Source: Xylaria sp. FL1777 (Eukaryota > Ascomycota > Sordariomycetes > Xylariales > Xylariaceae). Taken from it: 64,000 nt of DNA. This document shows positions 1-16,000 of the stretch, in pieces. Location of the stretch: positions 1 through 64,000 of the forward strand of contig MU400610.1 in the NCBI GenBank assembly GCA_022578965.1, given 5' to 3'. The position numbers were made by a program, and so were the translations under genes. Position 1 is the first letter of the stretch; every line of letters starts with the position of its first letter. The notes beneath the pieces are model-generated. The model saw only the letters and a list, made by a program, of their open reading frames with translations, was not told where the DNA came from and ran no database searches.

Positions 1-199
1 AAAAAACAGAACTTATAGCTTAAAAAAAAAAACATTTATTAATTTATGCTAAAATATAACAAAAAAATCTATTATTTTTTCTTTTTAACTATTGCCTTTT
101 TTTTATAGGCCTTTAAAATATTATGTTTTAAGTAACGCATAATTATAAGCAACATATTATCTTTTATACTTTTATTAGTTATATAAGCTCACTTGTAGT

Positions 200-750
200 A
201 CATTAAGAAAGCAGACAAATTTTTAACTAAGCTACCAGTTATTGCATAACCTAAAAAAAGCACATAAAATAGCTAAATAGGTTTTAAATACGGAAAAGCT
301 TAACTATTATAACGTAGCTAAAAGATTAATTAAGTTATAAGCAGCTGCAAAAACATAAAAATAAAGGCCTTTAAACATAGAGCAAAAATAGCTAAGCATT
401 AATACTAGCTTTTTTTTAAGCTAAAAAAGGTTTATTATAACTATAAAGCAGAAGCTAAAGCAGCTGTTATAAAGCTATTTGCTACTTATAGTTTTAAAAA
501 AGCTGCTTATTATAAGCTTACGTTTATAAACTTTAAAGTAAAGCATAACACAATAAAGTACTAAAAATAGCAATACAAAATTACAAATATAAAACTATAA
601 AAGTTAAAAAGCATACATTATAAGAAAGCAAAGCAATTAAGCAACTTTATTAAGCATTAAACACTAAAATTCTATTAAAACTTCTAGCTACTAAATATAT
701 AATAATGTTAACTTTTAAAGGTTATATAAACACTTTTTAACTGGCTTATT
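200..750 (+). repeat. Dispersed repeat R2, copy 1
   Basis: This segment of about 550 bp recurs in the same orientation at about 26680-27249. Shared landmarks in order include a stretch around 265-330 (ATAAAATAGCTAAATA, later AAAAGCTTAA), AAAAAGGTTTATTATAACTA near 425-445, CTGCTTATTATAA near 502, AAAGTACTAAAAATAGCA or its variant near 555, and CTAAATATATAATAA near 691. Differences are mostly A/G and C/T transitions with small indels. No protein family could be recognised in either copy. It is probably part of a decayed transposable element. Confidence 0.7.
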
Positions 751-3700
751 TATATAGAACTTTTAGCTTTTTTATTTATTGTAGCTTTTTTTGCTTTTTT
801 AATTATAACTTAAAGTTGTATACTAGCTATAAATGCAGCTTAAATATTTTTATTAATACAAAAATAACGCGTAGCTATGCAAGCTTTAATAAATAATTAA
901 AGTTCTTTATTAATTTTTTTAAGCTAAAAAATTATTAGTAGCACTTAAGATTAAAAGAACTTTAATAGTTAAAATAAGCATAAAGTAAAGCTTAAAAACA
1001 TATAAATACTAATATAATTAAAAGTATTTATAAAACTATAACTATTACTTTTAGTGCTTACTTTGCTTTTTTTATATTATAAACACTTAGTAAACTTGCT
1101 AGTAATATTATAAGCGCAAAAGTTATTAATGTTTTTATATAGTTAGCGTAAAAAAAACAGCAATAAAAGGTATATAACATATTACTATAATATAAACAAT
1201 ACAGTAATAGTATAGCTTAAGCATTTTAGCATGCTTAATAAATATAAATTCTAAAGCTATTAGCAATACTTTAACGCAAAGCACTAAAGCACTTACCTTT
1301 ATTTTAAAAATTAGCATTATAGCAAAAAAGCATAACAACAAGCAGTTATAAAAGCTTAAACTATATTATAGCAAGCTATTAACTATTTTGTTTAATACTA
1401 TAAATTAAATAACTAATAAAAACTGCAGTAAAATAACTTATAACTTTAAATATATAAGCTTAATATTAGTTAGCATACATATTTAAGCTAAGCTAGTTAT
1501 AAATATATACTATAGAAAGTATAGCAGTTATAACAAAGTAGATTTTTATATAATTATAACGTATTAATAACTAATTATATTATAAATTAAACACTTTAAT
1601 ATATTAAAGCAAACATAAGCTAAGCATATAATAATAATAATAATAAAAGTAGTAAAGTTAATAGTTAAAAAAAAAAAAAATTAATATAAATAGCTAAATA
1701 AAATAACTTATTATTTACTGCTACTTTATATTGCTTAATGTATAAGCTACTTATAAACTATGCTTATTTAGTAAGCTTATTATAAAAAGTACAAAAGTAG
1801 CTTAAAAAATAAATATATAAAAAGCAAACTAAAAAGTAATAAGCAATTAACTTTACTTATAACTTAGTTATAACTTAGTTATATAAAAACTAGTGCAGCA
1901 AAAAGCTAGCAATAATACTAAAGCAAGCAAACTATAATACATTAGCAATACAATAAAAAAAGGTTTAAAAAAAAACTAAAAAAAAAAAGTAATACATTTA
2001 GCTAAATAAGTGCTAAAACTAAAAAAACTGCTGCAAGCAGCACAAAGCAAGCAGTAATACTAAAGCAAGCAAACTACAAAGCAAAAAAAATACAAAAGAA
2101 AAAAAACTACAAAGTAACTACATAAAAGTGCATACACCTAATTAATAGCATAATGCAAGTAAGCAAATAACCCAAAAGTAAAAAAGTAAAAAGTAAAACA
2201 CTTAATAAAATCGTAGCAAAACTAGTGTAACCTAAAAGTAAATACAAAATATTTTTACTTAGCTACTAGAAAAAAAGTAAGCCGCTTATAGCTCGCTCTT
2301 AACCTACAAGCACAGTTTTTACCTATACATATAAAAAATAAAAACCAGCATAACCAATAAGCCGTTAGCCCAAGTAATACAATATATATAGTTATATAAG
2401 CCCTTTTATAAAAATTATGCATAAAAGCAATAGCTTTATTGTTATTATTTTTATTTAAAGCTAAATTAAAGTTAATATTATTTCTATTAGTTGTTTTTAA
2501 ATTAATAAACTAAGTTAAAAATGCTAAAGTATTTATATTAGTAATATTAAAAAATAGCGTTATATTTAAAGCGTTTATTATTAATATTATTGTTTTAGTA
2601 AAGCTTTAATTAAAAAATATATAAAAAACACTTTTAGTTTTAGTATTAATTATATTTCTGTTTTTAAAAATAAAGTACTTAAAAAGTATTAATATAGTAA
2701 GCAATTAAATAATAAATAAGCTTTTATTAATAGATTTTATAATTTAAAAAGTATAAAGTAAAGTTTTAGTTTTTAAGTTAGCTATGTTTTTTTTAATAGT
2801 AATTATAGTTGTACTAATATATTTTAATGCTATAATAAATACTAATTGTTTTTAAATATGCTTTTAGTAATATAATAGTAATAAATTAGCTATAAATAGC
2901 AAACCTAGCTTTTTAGTACTAGTAAACTTAATTATATTAGCTATAATACAAAATATAAAGTTTTCTTTATTTTTACTAGTAATAAAAGTTATTAAGTTTA
3001 TATTTTTAATATTTAAGTTTTTTTTGTTACAATTAATAAAATTAATAATATTTATTATGTTAATATATTAATAGTAAATTGTATTACTAAGTACTTTTTT
3101 AGCAATATGTTATGCTAAGCTAAGCGTATACATTAAAGCTAACGTTAATACTTATTGTTTTTTGTTAACTTTAGTTAAAATAATAACAATTATAAAAGCA
3201 AAAACTAGACTTTTAGTTCTTAAGTTATACTACAAAAAACAAATAAAAAAAGAAATTAATGCTTTTTATTTTTATTTTTAAGTAAGTTAAATATATATAT
3301 AATTTATAATATTAGTTATAGTTGCTATAAAAAACTAATGCTAATTTAGATCGTTTTATTTAACACTAAAAATAAATATACTAAGTTTTATAAAGATTTT
3401 TAAATAATTTAAAATATTACTTATTAATATAGTATTTTTATTAGTTCTAAGGTAATTTGTTTAAAACAAAAGTTAATACAAGCAAAAAAAAACGCATTAT
3501 AATATGTTAAGCTGCTTGCTATAGTTATTTTACGTTAGTATATGCTTAACTAAATAAAAATAATATTATACGCTAAAGCACTATATTAACTAATAATTGT
3601 TTTTAAGTAGCTAGCAAACTTAAGTTTTATATTATACTTTGTGTTTAAGTAGTTTTATATATTATAAGTTATATTATTAAACTGGCTTACTATTATAAAA

Positions 3701-4765
3701 AATAAAGAAAATAGTAAAACATAGTTGCAACTTATAAAAAAAAAAGATTAATTGCGTTAAATTTGTGCTTTTAAATCTATAATAAAGTTTAAAATATTTA
3801 ATAAAAAAAAATAGAAGCTATAATAAAAAGTATAAAAAAAGCAATAAAAAAACTATTATATAATATAGTTATTTTTAGAAAAGCTATTTAATATAAGTAT
3901 ATATATATATATATATGCATATAATACTTATTAGAAAAATAAAAGCATACTAAAAATTATATTTTAAAACCGCTAAGCATAGTATACTAAGTATAAAGCT
4001 AAAAATCTAGCAAATAAACTAGTAAAACTAGTTTTATAAATTTTAAAAAAATTTAAAGGCTATAACCTTAACATAATATTTTATAAACTTTAATAAAAAA
4101 ACATTAAACTACTTTTTTAGATTTTTAAGCAGCTAAAAAAAAATTAAAGTATAAACTATAATAAAAATGCTAATTATATATAATATTTTATTTTTTATAA
4201 AGTTAAAGCATTAATTATTATTAAGCTACTTATAACGTTTTAGTTTTAAATTAAATAAACATTTTTAACTAGGTTTAATTTATTATTAAGTGTTAAAATT
4301 GCTACGTATATTAGTAAAGCTTTATAATAGTTTAGTTTATTAGTTATTAGCTCGATTAATTATTTTAAAAACATTTTATATAAATCTATAAAATTAGTTA
4401 TATAGTATTAAGCTATTTTTAAAAGTATAATTAAGCAATAAATATTTATAAATGCTATAATATAATTGCATAAAAAGTAACCAACTTAAAGGGTAAAAAC
4501 TATAACTTAAAACAAAACTAACAAAAATAAACAAAAAAAAAACAAAAAAAAATAAAATAAAGCAATAATGCTTATGCCACTACTATTTAAAAAGCTTATA
4601 TAAAGTAAGCAAATTAAACTATTAATAAAATTTATTACTATATAAAAATATGTTATAATAGCTTTTGTAAGTTTATAAACTTTAAAACTTCTTTTTTATT
4701 AAAACTTATAAATTTAGTATTATATAATATATAATTAAGATTTAACTACAAACATAATGCATAAA

Positions 4766-5075
4766 TAGCGCGTGCTATTTTATAGTATTATTTTACTAAA
4801 AAATTAACTTTTAAACATTAAACTAAGCATTAGTAATATATAAGTATATTAAAACAATAAAACAAAAAGCATTAATTTTTTTTTTTTTTTTTTAAAAGAT
4901 CTAATTATAAACGTTAAGCATTATTAATATATATTATATTATGATTTTATACTTAATAATATATACTATTTTATAGCTTTATTTTATTTAGTAATGCATG
5001 CTATTTTGTAGTTTTATATTTAATAGCACGTGCTATTTTATAGTTTTATTATAACAATAAAACAAAAAGCATTAA
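4766..5075. repeat. Short direct repeats in AT-rich DNA
   Basis: A 23-base string (AACAATAAAACAAAAAGCATTAA, here given as its first 20 bases AACAATAAAACAAAAAGCAT plus TAA) occurs identically at 4853-4875 and 5053-5075, exactly 200 bp apart. Before each copy lies a 20-bp motif ending TGCTATTTTATAG (4766-4785 and 5023-5042), with a third variant at 4992-5011. A related stretch with GTGCTATTTAATAG occurs near 24,700. The arrangement looks like a local duplication or the repeated terminus of a small decayed element. Confidence 0.55.
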
Positions 5076-8000
5076 ATTTCTTATTACTTATTTATTGTTT
5101 AAAAATAAATTAGCACTTCTTTATTGTTTTTTATTTTTTTAATTTAAAAGATTTAAAAGCTACAAAACTGCGCTATGCTAAATATAATTTATTAATTATA
5201 TTATCTTTAAAGATTTTAAGCACAAGATTAGTATTAGCATATATTATTATAATACTAAAAGTACATTTCGTAGATTTTAGGTTTAAAAAAACAATAGGTT
5301 AAAACTAAATTAATTCTAGTATTTAAGTTAAAAAATCTGCATTAAAAGTTATAAATAGTTTTACTTTCTAAGCTTTTTTTATAACTAAAATTAAGCCTTT
5401 AAAAGCTATAATAACAATTAAAACATAAAAAAAGTATAAAGTTTAATTAAATAGCTTTAAGGGTTATTTTGTTTATATATTATTAGCAATAAAATTATAT
5501 AAAATATTATACTTAATTAAGCAATAGTTAGTTAGTTATATAATTAACTATATTAATATAAATAATTTTATTTAACTAGTATTTTAAAAGGTTTAAATAA
5601 ATAATTACTATTGTTTAAATATTGTTAAATAGTTATATATTTTATATTAAATACTTTAATAGTAAAGTTAAAAAAACATAAGTATTATTTTATGTTTAAA
5701 AAAAGTTAAAGTATAGTTTTATTAAAACTTGTTTATTTTTATATATTTATGCTTTATATTATTATATAATACAAAAGGTTTTATAAAGCAATAAATAGCT
5801 AATAAATTATTTTAGATACAAAAGCATACAAAGCTATAAATTAAACTAGGTTTTCTAAAAGAATTTAAAACTATACTAACGAATGCTTTTCTGTTTAAAT
5901 TTAAACGTTGCTTACTTTTAAGTTTATTGCTTAAATATTAAAATTTTATAGCTTAACTATTTAAACATAATTTAAATAGCTATTACATTTTTAAACTTAG
6001 TTTAATGTTATATTATAGCTATTTTAAATCAAAGTATTAGCACTATTAAACTTAGCATATTTTTTACAAGTAATAAAAACTATAGAAATGCTATATAAAA
6101 ATAGTTTATATTATATTTAATTTTTAATAAAAGTAATTAATATATAACTGTTTTTTTTTTTTATTATATAATATTAATTTAATTACTACTTATATAACTA
6201 GCATAATGCTTTACTAAAGAATTAGTTGTAATATTTTTATTGTTTAAACTTTAGATTTTTTTTGGTTTAATAACTTATTGCAACATAATAATTTATAAAC
6301 ACTTTTATAATAGTTTACTTAAAATATAGGTTTTTAATGCTTTTAGATTTACTAGTACATAAATTATTAATATAAAAAAGCAAACTTTAAATATTTTTAA
6401 TTTTGTAGCGTAGCTTATTAGTTGTTTGATTTTTTAAAATTAATTAAACAAATTTGTTTTGTTTGCAAGTTTTAAACTATAAAAATAAATGTGTTTTATG
6501 CTATTTTTATTTTTTATAGCTAAAAGTTTTTTTTTGTTTAATTTATTAATAATGTTTAATATAACTTTAATTTTTTTATTGCTAAACTTGCTTTTTTATT
6601 ATTATATAATGTTTTATTTTGCTTTAAAAAACAATGTTAGTTAAAAAAACTCTAAATTATTAGTAATTATTATGCTAAGTAAAACAGTATTAAAACTTAG
6701 TATGTTTAGTTTTAGAATAATTCTTTTATAAAGTTTTATATAATAACTATTTTATAGTATAACTTTTTGTTAAAGTTGCTTATAAAAAAACTAAAGTTTT
6801 GCTTTAATATATAAACGCTATAAAAAAAAAGTACAAATATTATAAACTATTTAGTACTAGTTTTAATTAATATAAACTAGTTTAACTTAACTATTAAGCA
6901 AAAATTATTTAATGCGCATAAAATACTATAAGTAATATTTATTTTTTTTTTAATTTTTGCGTTGTTTGCTAATAATATTTATATAATGATTTAATGTGCT
7001 AAATTAACTAAGTTAATAATACTAATTTAAACTAAAACAAGAATTTTGCAAAGGTTATTTAATACTGCTTATATTTTTTACGTACTATAAAAACCAAAGA
7101 GCAGCTCGTATAAATATGCTTATTTTGCATTAAATTTATTAATACTAAGCAAATGCTAAAGTATATTATAGCTAATTATTTTAACACAGGCTATTTTTAT
7201 TAATATTTTAAAGAGCTATGTTATTTTAGTTTTATAAAAAAACGATTAATTTTTTTATATATTTTGTATAAATATATTATTAAGTTTTATGCTAAAGATT
7301 AAAAACAACTAATAAATGTTTATTGCTAATTAAAAAAACAAATCATAGTTTAAAAACAAAATGTTTTATATATTACTACTGCTTTGCTTTATATAGTTTT
7401 TAGTTTACGTAATATTATTTAAGTTTTTTAAATAAATACTACAAAGCTTAAACTATAAAATGCTAAAGATTTACTATATATATATTGTTAATAAGTTATA
7501 AATGCTTTAGCTTAATTAAAAGTTAATAATTTATTATATGCAGATATTTCTATTAATAATATAGCGTTAGCTAGTTTTTTAGTTAATAATATATTACTAT
7601 TATTAATAAATAAAATATGTATTCTTGCTAAAAAAAATCTTAATATTGCTTAAGCAAACTATATAACTAATTAAAACTTTATTTTTAGTATACTAATTAA
7701 GCAATTATAAAGCTTTTAATATGTTTTTAGTACTAAGCAGTAGTAGTAGCTTAGCTTAATAAAACAAAATAATTTAATAAAGTTTAATATATTTGCAGTA
7801 TTTAATAAAAACAAAAATATTTAAAGAACTAATATTAATAAAAATGCTATTTTAAAAATTAAAAAGACTATATTAAGCATAAGTTTTTATAGCGCTATTT
7901 TATTTAAAAGTAATATTAATACTGCTTGTTTTGTAGCAAAAACTATTAATTTTGCTAAAATTAATAGTATAAAGTATTTTAAAATATAGCAATGCATTAG

Positions 8001-11000
8001 CTTTACTAACTGCTTTAATAAAGATTTTTACTTAAAAGCATTTTTATATTTTTTTTTATATAAGAAAAAAAAGCATAAGAACGCTTTTGTTATTAAAAAT
8101 AACGTTTATGCTTGCAATACTAGCATTAGCTAAAACGTTTAAGTTTAGTATTATTTTTTGCAACATAAAAGTTATTATGCAGTAGATTTTTTTTTTTTAT
8201 TTTTACTTATAAATAATAAAATTTAAAATAATAGTACTTTTATTTTAAAAGCCTTAGTTAAACAAAACGCATAAACTGCAGTTTAAAAAGCATGCTGCTT
8301 TTTAAGCTTAGCAAATTTAAATGCTAAAAAGCGCTTTGTTTGCTATTACAAATATTATAGCAATTCATATATTAAGATTATATTAAAAAATGTCTAATTA
8401 ATTAAATATAACCAGCTTTACTTTTATAAACAGAAAAATATTTTTAAAAGTTAATTATAGTTACTAATTATTACGTATAGCTTACTTATAATTTAGTTTA
8501 CTATTAATTTTAAAGATTAAAGCAGCCCTATAATTCTTAAAATAGCGCTTTTTAAAAACCTAGCATAAGCTAAAGCACTAAATAAGTACTAAGTAAGCTT
8601 TAATAATAATTAATAAAGCTTTAAATTTATTAAAACTATATATTAAGATTTTATAACTGCTGCTTAAATATTTTAAATATATATAAACACGTTTATTAAA
8701 AACATAATAAAAACTAAAGCATTTAATAAAGTTGCTACATATTATAGTATAATAAAAAGCAATAATTAAAAAAGCCTTTATTTGCATAAAATATTATAGC
8801 TAGCTAGCAATACTATAATGCATAAACTAACTAATAACCTAGCTACTAATAAAATCCTAGGCTTAAAAAAGCGCATTATTAGCTATATAAATTCTTTTTT
8901 TAATAAAGTACGCTATGCTTACTAAGTAATTAAAATTTGAAATACTAATAAAAAAAATAATATTTAAATAACAATTTAATTAATAATGTTAGCTATGCTA
9001 CTATTTATATTAACGTTTTAAATATACTAAAGCATTTCTAGTTTAATAAAACATTATTAATATTATATATAAAACAATAGCATGCTTTTTTAAACGCTTG
9101 CAATAATTGCTACGCTTATATAAATACTTATTAAAAAAAACCACATAAAAAAACAGCTTATTAATTTAGCTATCTTTAAACGTTAATAAAAGCAACACAT
9201 ATAACTAAAAATAGCTTTATTAAAATTAAAAAGAACTATTTGCGTATTAGCAAAACTAATTCAACTATAGCATTAATATTTTAATGCAACTATAATTTTA
9301 CATTTTTATAAAAACGCCTTTGAACTTTTTTTATTATATACTATATACTAAATTATATAACAAAAGCGCTAATTAAACATTATAAACCTATAATGTTTGT
9401 AAAAAAAATCTTAAATTAAATAGCGCAATATTAACAAAAATAACCTTATAAAAAAAACATAAAAAAAATAAAGAGCAATTTTATTGTGCTATTTTTTATA
9501 ACAAATAATAAAGCTAATATAATTTTCTGCAGGTTTATAGCTTTGCTTTTTAATAAACTAATAACTGCTTAAAAGCTTTTAGCTATTAAAGTTTATGCTA
9601 ATTTGCTTAAAATATTAAACTATTATTTATTTATAAAAAACTAAGCTATAGTTAATTTTAACTACTTTTATACTTACGCACTAGAAGTTTTTTTATAATA
9701 TATAATTAACTGCTTTAGTTTTAACGTTATTTAGCTACTATTAAACTTATTAAGCAAAAAAAGTTAAGTTTTTTTCTATATATAAGTTTATATATATAAA
9801 GGAACAATGCTTTAAAACATATGTTTATATAATTATACAAGCAGCTTTTATTTTATAAAAAAACTAAAAAAGAAATTATTACTATATTATTTTCTAATAA
9901 ATAAAAATACTTCTTTTTTTAGAAAAATAGTTCAAAAGCTTATTAATAAAAAGCAAATTCTAGTTTTTAGTAAATAACTTATTAACAATATAAATACAAA
10001 CAATTTAAATTAAAACGTTATATTAAGGCTTTTATTATTTGTTTTATAGTATTGTTTTAGTACTTTAATTAAAATGCTTGCTTTTAAACTCTAAAATTAT
10101 TATTGTGCTTAATTAAATAGCAAGCTTTTATTTAAAGTCAAAAATCTAGATTAGCTAAAAAAGTCAAAAAAAAAAGCAGCAAAAAACGCTAAAGCATAAA
10201 AAAATCAATAAGCTAATCTAATAAATAACAATAATTTACTATTTAATAATAATTAGCAACTAATAAACATAAAAAAAAACTAGCTAAAAAAATCTCTGCA
10301 TTTTTTATGCTATAATTTTAACCGGTTTAAACAGTTACTTAAAAAAATAAATAAGCTACTTAATATATTAAATAACTTTAAACAACTTATTTAGCAAGCA
10401 AACGTTAAAAACGTTAAAAATATGCGTTTTAATATATTTACTAAAAATTAAACAAATATTTTTAACTGGATAAAAAATAATAAAAATAGTAATAATGTTA
10501 TATTAACTAAACAAATTAGCGTTGCACTAATATAACTAGTACAACCTAAATTAGCAATTTTAAAAAACCACATTAAAAAAAAAAATAAATATATTGTTTT
10601 AAAAAAGCTAAATTATATATATAACTATAAAAACCTAGTTAAAAAAAATAAGTTTATAATACTAAGTTTTAAATTTAACTAAAACTAATAATATTTTTAA
10701 ATATTAGCATTAAATAATTTTAAAAGCAATATTACTTTTATTAAATATTTTTCTTTAATAAAATATTGCATTATTAGCTATATAATATATACAAAAAAAA
10801 GTTTAAATATAAAACAAAGTAAAGCAGTTTTGCTTGTATACTAAAAGCTTAACTTTAATGCTAACGCAGTACAAAAAAATGTATTAAAACTACTTATTAC
10901 TATTAGTTTTTTAAAAAAACAAAGCAGCACTAAAAAATCTGTTATTATTTAAGCTATACACAAAGTATTCCTTTGGTTAAAAAAAGAAAACAAAATATTA

Positions 11001-12848
11001 ATTACTGCTTTTATTAAAAGTATAGCAACAAGTATTAATAGCATTATAATATATTTAGTAATAAAGTTTAAAATATACAATAAATAAACTTTTTAAAGTT
11101 TAACATTAAAAAATAAAAATACTATACAACTATAGCAAAATAAGCTTGTTTTTATTATTAATAAAATTAACATAGTTTTAGCTAAACTTTTATCTTAAGT
11201 TAAAAAAGCTATATATAAAAACTATAACATAAAAAATAAAAAACAATTTAATAGCTTTTTATATATTTTTATAGCTAGTAACTTTGCTTAGTTTTTTTTA
11301 ATAAGTAATATATTACTAGCTAAAAGTTTAACAAATTTAATAGCTTTTATATAAGCAACATATAGCTATACTTTAAGTAAGCACTTAATGCATAAAAAAT
11401 AAAAAAAATGCTAATAATAAAACTTAAAAAGCAATAATTATAATCTTAGCAATTAATATATATAAAATATAAATAATAAATATAAAAGTTATACTACTTA
11501 TAAAACTATTAAAATTATAAGCAATAGCAATAAAAAAGCAATAACTGCTTAAATTGCTTGCGTTATTAAAAGAACTAAAAGCTTAGCACTAATAAAAAAC
11601 GTTGCAAAATTAATTTACTTAAAACAGCAAATAAAAGCATAAAGCAATATATAATTGCGTAATTTTCTAAATTAATTTTGCTTTAAAACTTAAACTAAAG
11701 AAAACTAAAATACACTAAATGCTTAAGCAATAAATAACTTTTTATTGCTTTATTTTAAGCTTATTAATAAATTTTAACTTATTATACGTAATAATAAGCT
11801 GCAGCATATTATTAACTTTAAAGCAGCATAGTTGTTCTTATAGTGCAATAACTATGCTTTGTTTTTATTTATTTTTTTATTAAAACATAAGCTAAATATA
11901 CTAACAATAAAATACTTTACCGAAGTTTAAAAATACTTATATACATAAATAAATGCAAGTAATAAAAAAAAAAAAAAAAGTTTTTATAAAAACATAAAAT
12001 TTAACTTAGCTATTTTAGCTTATAATCTATTTAGTAAAGAAATGCTAATTATTATAACAATTAACATTTATTTTAGTTTAAGTGTAATAAACAAAAGTAA
12101 ATTTTTAGCAGAAAGGTTTATTTTGTTTTTTATAGCAACATATATTTGTTTAGCGCTAAATGTTTATTTTTACATAAAACTGCTTGCTTATGTCTTTATT
12201 AAAAAAATAAATAATAAAATAATATATTATTTAGCTTTAAAAAGTAGTATTATACTATTGTTTTTTAGTTTTAAAAAACAAAAAATAAAAGTACTAAAAG
12301 TTATTAAATTGCTTGTTATTTTTAGCTAAACAAGCATAGCTTATATAACTAGCTTAACTATAACTAAATATAAGGCCTAAAAAAAAACGTTCTTTAAAGT
12401 TACTTTATATTTAAACAGAACAACAAATAGTAGCAAAAAAACTAACAATAAAAAAAAAAGCAGCAAAAAATTTTCATTTATATATGTTTAATTGTTAAAG
12501 TTTACTAATTTAAATAACATATAGTTGCTTAGCAGTATAAAGCTAAATGTTTTTTTAAATACTTGCTTTTTTGTTAATTGCTAAGCATTAATAAATAAGT
12601 TAAATAGTATAAACATAAAAACTAAATTAAAAAATAGATCTATTAATATAAAAGAAAAAAAAATATAAAATAATTAAAATCTTATAATATATTAATTACT
12701 TGCTAAATAATCTATATACTAAATAAAGAACTAATAGTTTTTAGCTTAAAAAATTAAGTTATAATAACTATAAGCATTAAAATAATAAAGCTTTTAAAAG
12801 CATAAAATAGTATTATATTTAGTAGTAATATATTATATATATTAGTTA

Positions 12849-13033
12849 AACTAATTAATTACTTAATTAATTAGTTAATTAATTAACCGAACTTTTTGTA
12901 CTAATATATTTCACTATATTATAAATAAAGTTTGCTATATTTAAAACTTTTTAAAAGGTATATAAAGTAGCTAAAGCTTTATACCTAACGTTAAAATAAA
13001 TTAATTAATTAATTAATTAATTAATTAATTAAT
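12849..13033. repeat. Pair of (TTAA)n microsatellites
   Basis: Two runs of TTAA-type simple sequence (about 12849-12886 and about 13000-13033) flank roughly 115 bp of AT-rich DNA. Similar TTAACTAG/CTAGC tetramer-rich sequence occurs at 18360-18415. These are low-complexity tracts with no coding potential. Confidence 0.7.
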
Positions 13034-16000
13034 AATATATTAATTACTAGAAATGCTTAGCTTAACTGTTTAATATGTTTAGTTTATTAATTAAGCTAGC
13101 GCTGCTTTAGCAACTTTTATATAAGGGCTGCTTTTATGCTATATACGCATTTATGTTTTTTTTTTGTTATTTTACTTTTTTACTTTTTACAAAAAAAGTA
13201 AGTTTTTTATAGTAGTTAGTATGTTTTTTAGCTTATTTACTGTTTTTTTAAACCTATTAGTAGCTAGTTATAGCATTAATAGTATACTAATTAGCTAAAT
13301 AAACAAGTAGTACTTATAAAACAAAAAAAAAAAAAAAAGTTATTATATGTTCTTTAATATTACTTTTTTTTTAATTTAAAGCACTTTTTAAGTTTTAAAG
13401 TAGCTAGTTTATAGCATATTTTAAAACTTATAAAAAGCTTACGCTTTTTTTAATATATATGCTTAATTAACTTTTCTGCATATAGCTATATAAAATATAT
13501 AAATAAGTAATAAAATAAATTGTAATAAATAAAATAATTATATAATATGTTTAAGCATAACTTAGTTGCAATATAGTTAAACAAAAAGTATACTTGTTTT
13601 TTTATAAACTTAGCAATAAATTTAAAACGTATAAAAAAAACAAACAGTAAAAGTTATAAAGGTTTAACATTAATTAAGCATGTTTTATTTAATTATTTTA
13701 TTTTTTTAATATTAATTAATTTATTGTACTAAAATGTGTATTATATAGTTTATTTAGTACATAAAAATATTAAACTAGTATTTATAGCTATACTATTTTA
13801 TTTTATGCTACTTTATTTTAGTAGTAATAATAAAATTAGTGCTAAAAATTAAAAAGTATAATTACTTTGTATTTAAAAAAAAAAAAAAAAAAAACGCAAA
13901 ACGCTTATGATTTTTAGTAGCAATAAAAATATTAGCACTATTTAAATTATTAATATAGTAAACAATAGCTATATATTTATAAATGCTAGCAGTAATAGAA
14001 ATAATAGCACTACTTAAGTTATTAAAGCAAAAATTAAAAACTAAAAATATTATGTCTTTAATAAAATTCATTTTTAAGCGCTATTTTTTATTATAAGCGT
14101 TATAACTAATATAGCTTAATTTTTAGTATACAATTATTAGCTAAAAAGTTAATTTTGCTACTATTATTTACTATACTAATAATTGATTTTTTTTTAGCAA
14201 TATTATTAAGTTTTTTATTAAAGCTTTTTACTTTTTACTTTTAAAATGCCCTTTTTACAAAACAATAAACTAGGTTTAGTAAGCTTACTAAAAAAACTAA
14301 TTTAAAACATAAAAATAACATATATAAAAAGTAATACTATATGTAATTATTACGTAATTACGCATTTTATTTAAAAAGCATAATTGTAATAAAACTTGTT
14401 TTTTTTTTTTTATTAGTATTATTGCTAAATAATAACTAGTTTTATTTAACTTTTTAGATTTCCTTTAAATAGGCTTATAGTTATAAATATATCTTTAATT
14501 TTTAGTGCTTAAGACTTTTTTTCTATACAAACAAATTGCCGAAATAAAAAAAAAAGCTATAATAATATAAATATTTGTTGTTAAAATCCGTAAGGTTAAA
14601 AAAAAAGTATAAATTTGTTTAGCATTGCACTTAAAACCTTTGTTTAATATTAATTTTAAAGTATAACATAACTTAAAATTTAAAAAGTTAATAAATATTT
14701 AAAAAAAACCAGATTTAATTATATTATTAATAATTTTACTATAGAGTTAATATTAAGCAACAAAAAGTTAAAAGTAAAAAAATAATTAGCTATAATAGCT
14801 TTATGCTAACTAAAAGCTTAAAGCTATTAAAAAAAAAAAAAAACAACTATTATGCTTTACTTTTGTAAAAAAATTAATTAATAAACTATTAATTAAGTTT
14901 TTATGCATTAATTTTTGCAAAAGCAGAAAATTGTTTATATATAAGGCTTAAAATTTAGCTGTTGCTTTAATTTAGGTTATAAGCTTAATATTACTTAAAC
15001 AGTGTTTTAAATGCTTAAAAAAACATAGCAAATTTTTTAGCTGCGTTATTTTTCGTTTAGCAAATTATTAATTTTAAATATAATATATATATGCTAGTTA
15101 TTACTACAAAAATAAAAAATCTTTTTGTTTATTTAAAAAATCTTATATATATTAGCTATTTAATTTGCTATTTATACTATATAATACTTACTAATAAAAT
15201 AAAATTAATAAAGAATTAATTTTTTAATGTTATAATTTTAATACTACTAAAATTTTTATTATTTTTTATAAACTAAAAACTAGTTTTATAAACATATAAT
15301 AAAAAAAATTTATTTATGTTTACTATTGCTTATAAAAGCAAATATTTATAAAATAGCTATATTACAATTAAAAATAGCATTAAAACAACAAACGCTAATT
15401 ATAACATTTAAAAATAAATAAAGTTATTTATTTTAAAAAAAGCTTATGCTTAAAATGCTTTAAATAAAAACGTTTATAGCGTTAAACTAACTATTAAGTA
15501 TACTTAATACATCAAAAAAAAATGGCCCTTTTATAAATGTTTTGCAAAACTATTTCAAGATACTATAAAGCAGCTTTATTTAAATATACGTTTTAATAAT
15601 ATAAAAACAAATAAAACTAATTATATATTAAATAATATGTTACTACAAAAAGTAAAACAAGTATTACTTGCTATAAAAAATATTAATTTTGTTATAAAAG
15701 AAATTAATTTTATTATTTTATAAAAATGTAGATAATTTTTTTACTTAAAAAAAATAGCTAATAATAATTACTAAATATTTTACTTTTATAACATATGTGC
15801 TACTATAATTAAATCAATAAATAGCTAAAATAACTAATAAATTTAAAAAAAAAACAAATCTAAAATTAAAACTTAAATATTATAAGGTTTTTTATAATAA
15901 CTTATAACTTATTTATTAACCTAAAAAAACTAAACTTATACTAATTAATATTAGTTATATGTTATAAAATATTGCTATTTATTGCAGTTATAACAAAAAA

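Noticed and set aside
12042..12329. 95-codon + strand frame in the AT-rich block
   Set aside because: Composition is pure Ile/Leu/Phe/Lys/Tyr from AT-rich codons, with no domain; it is expected by chance in mutated DNA.
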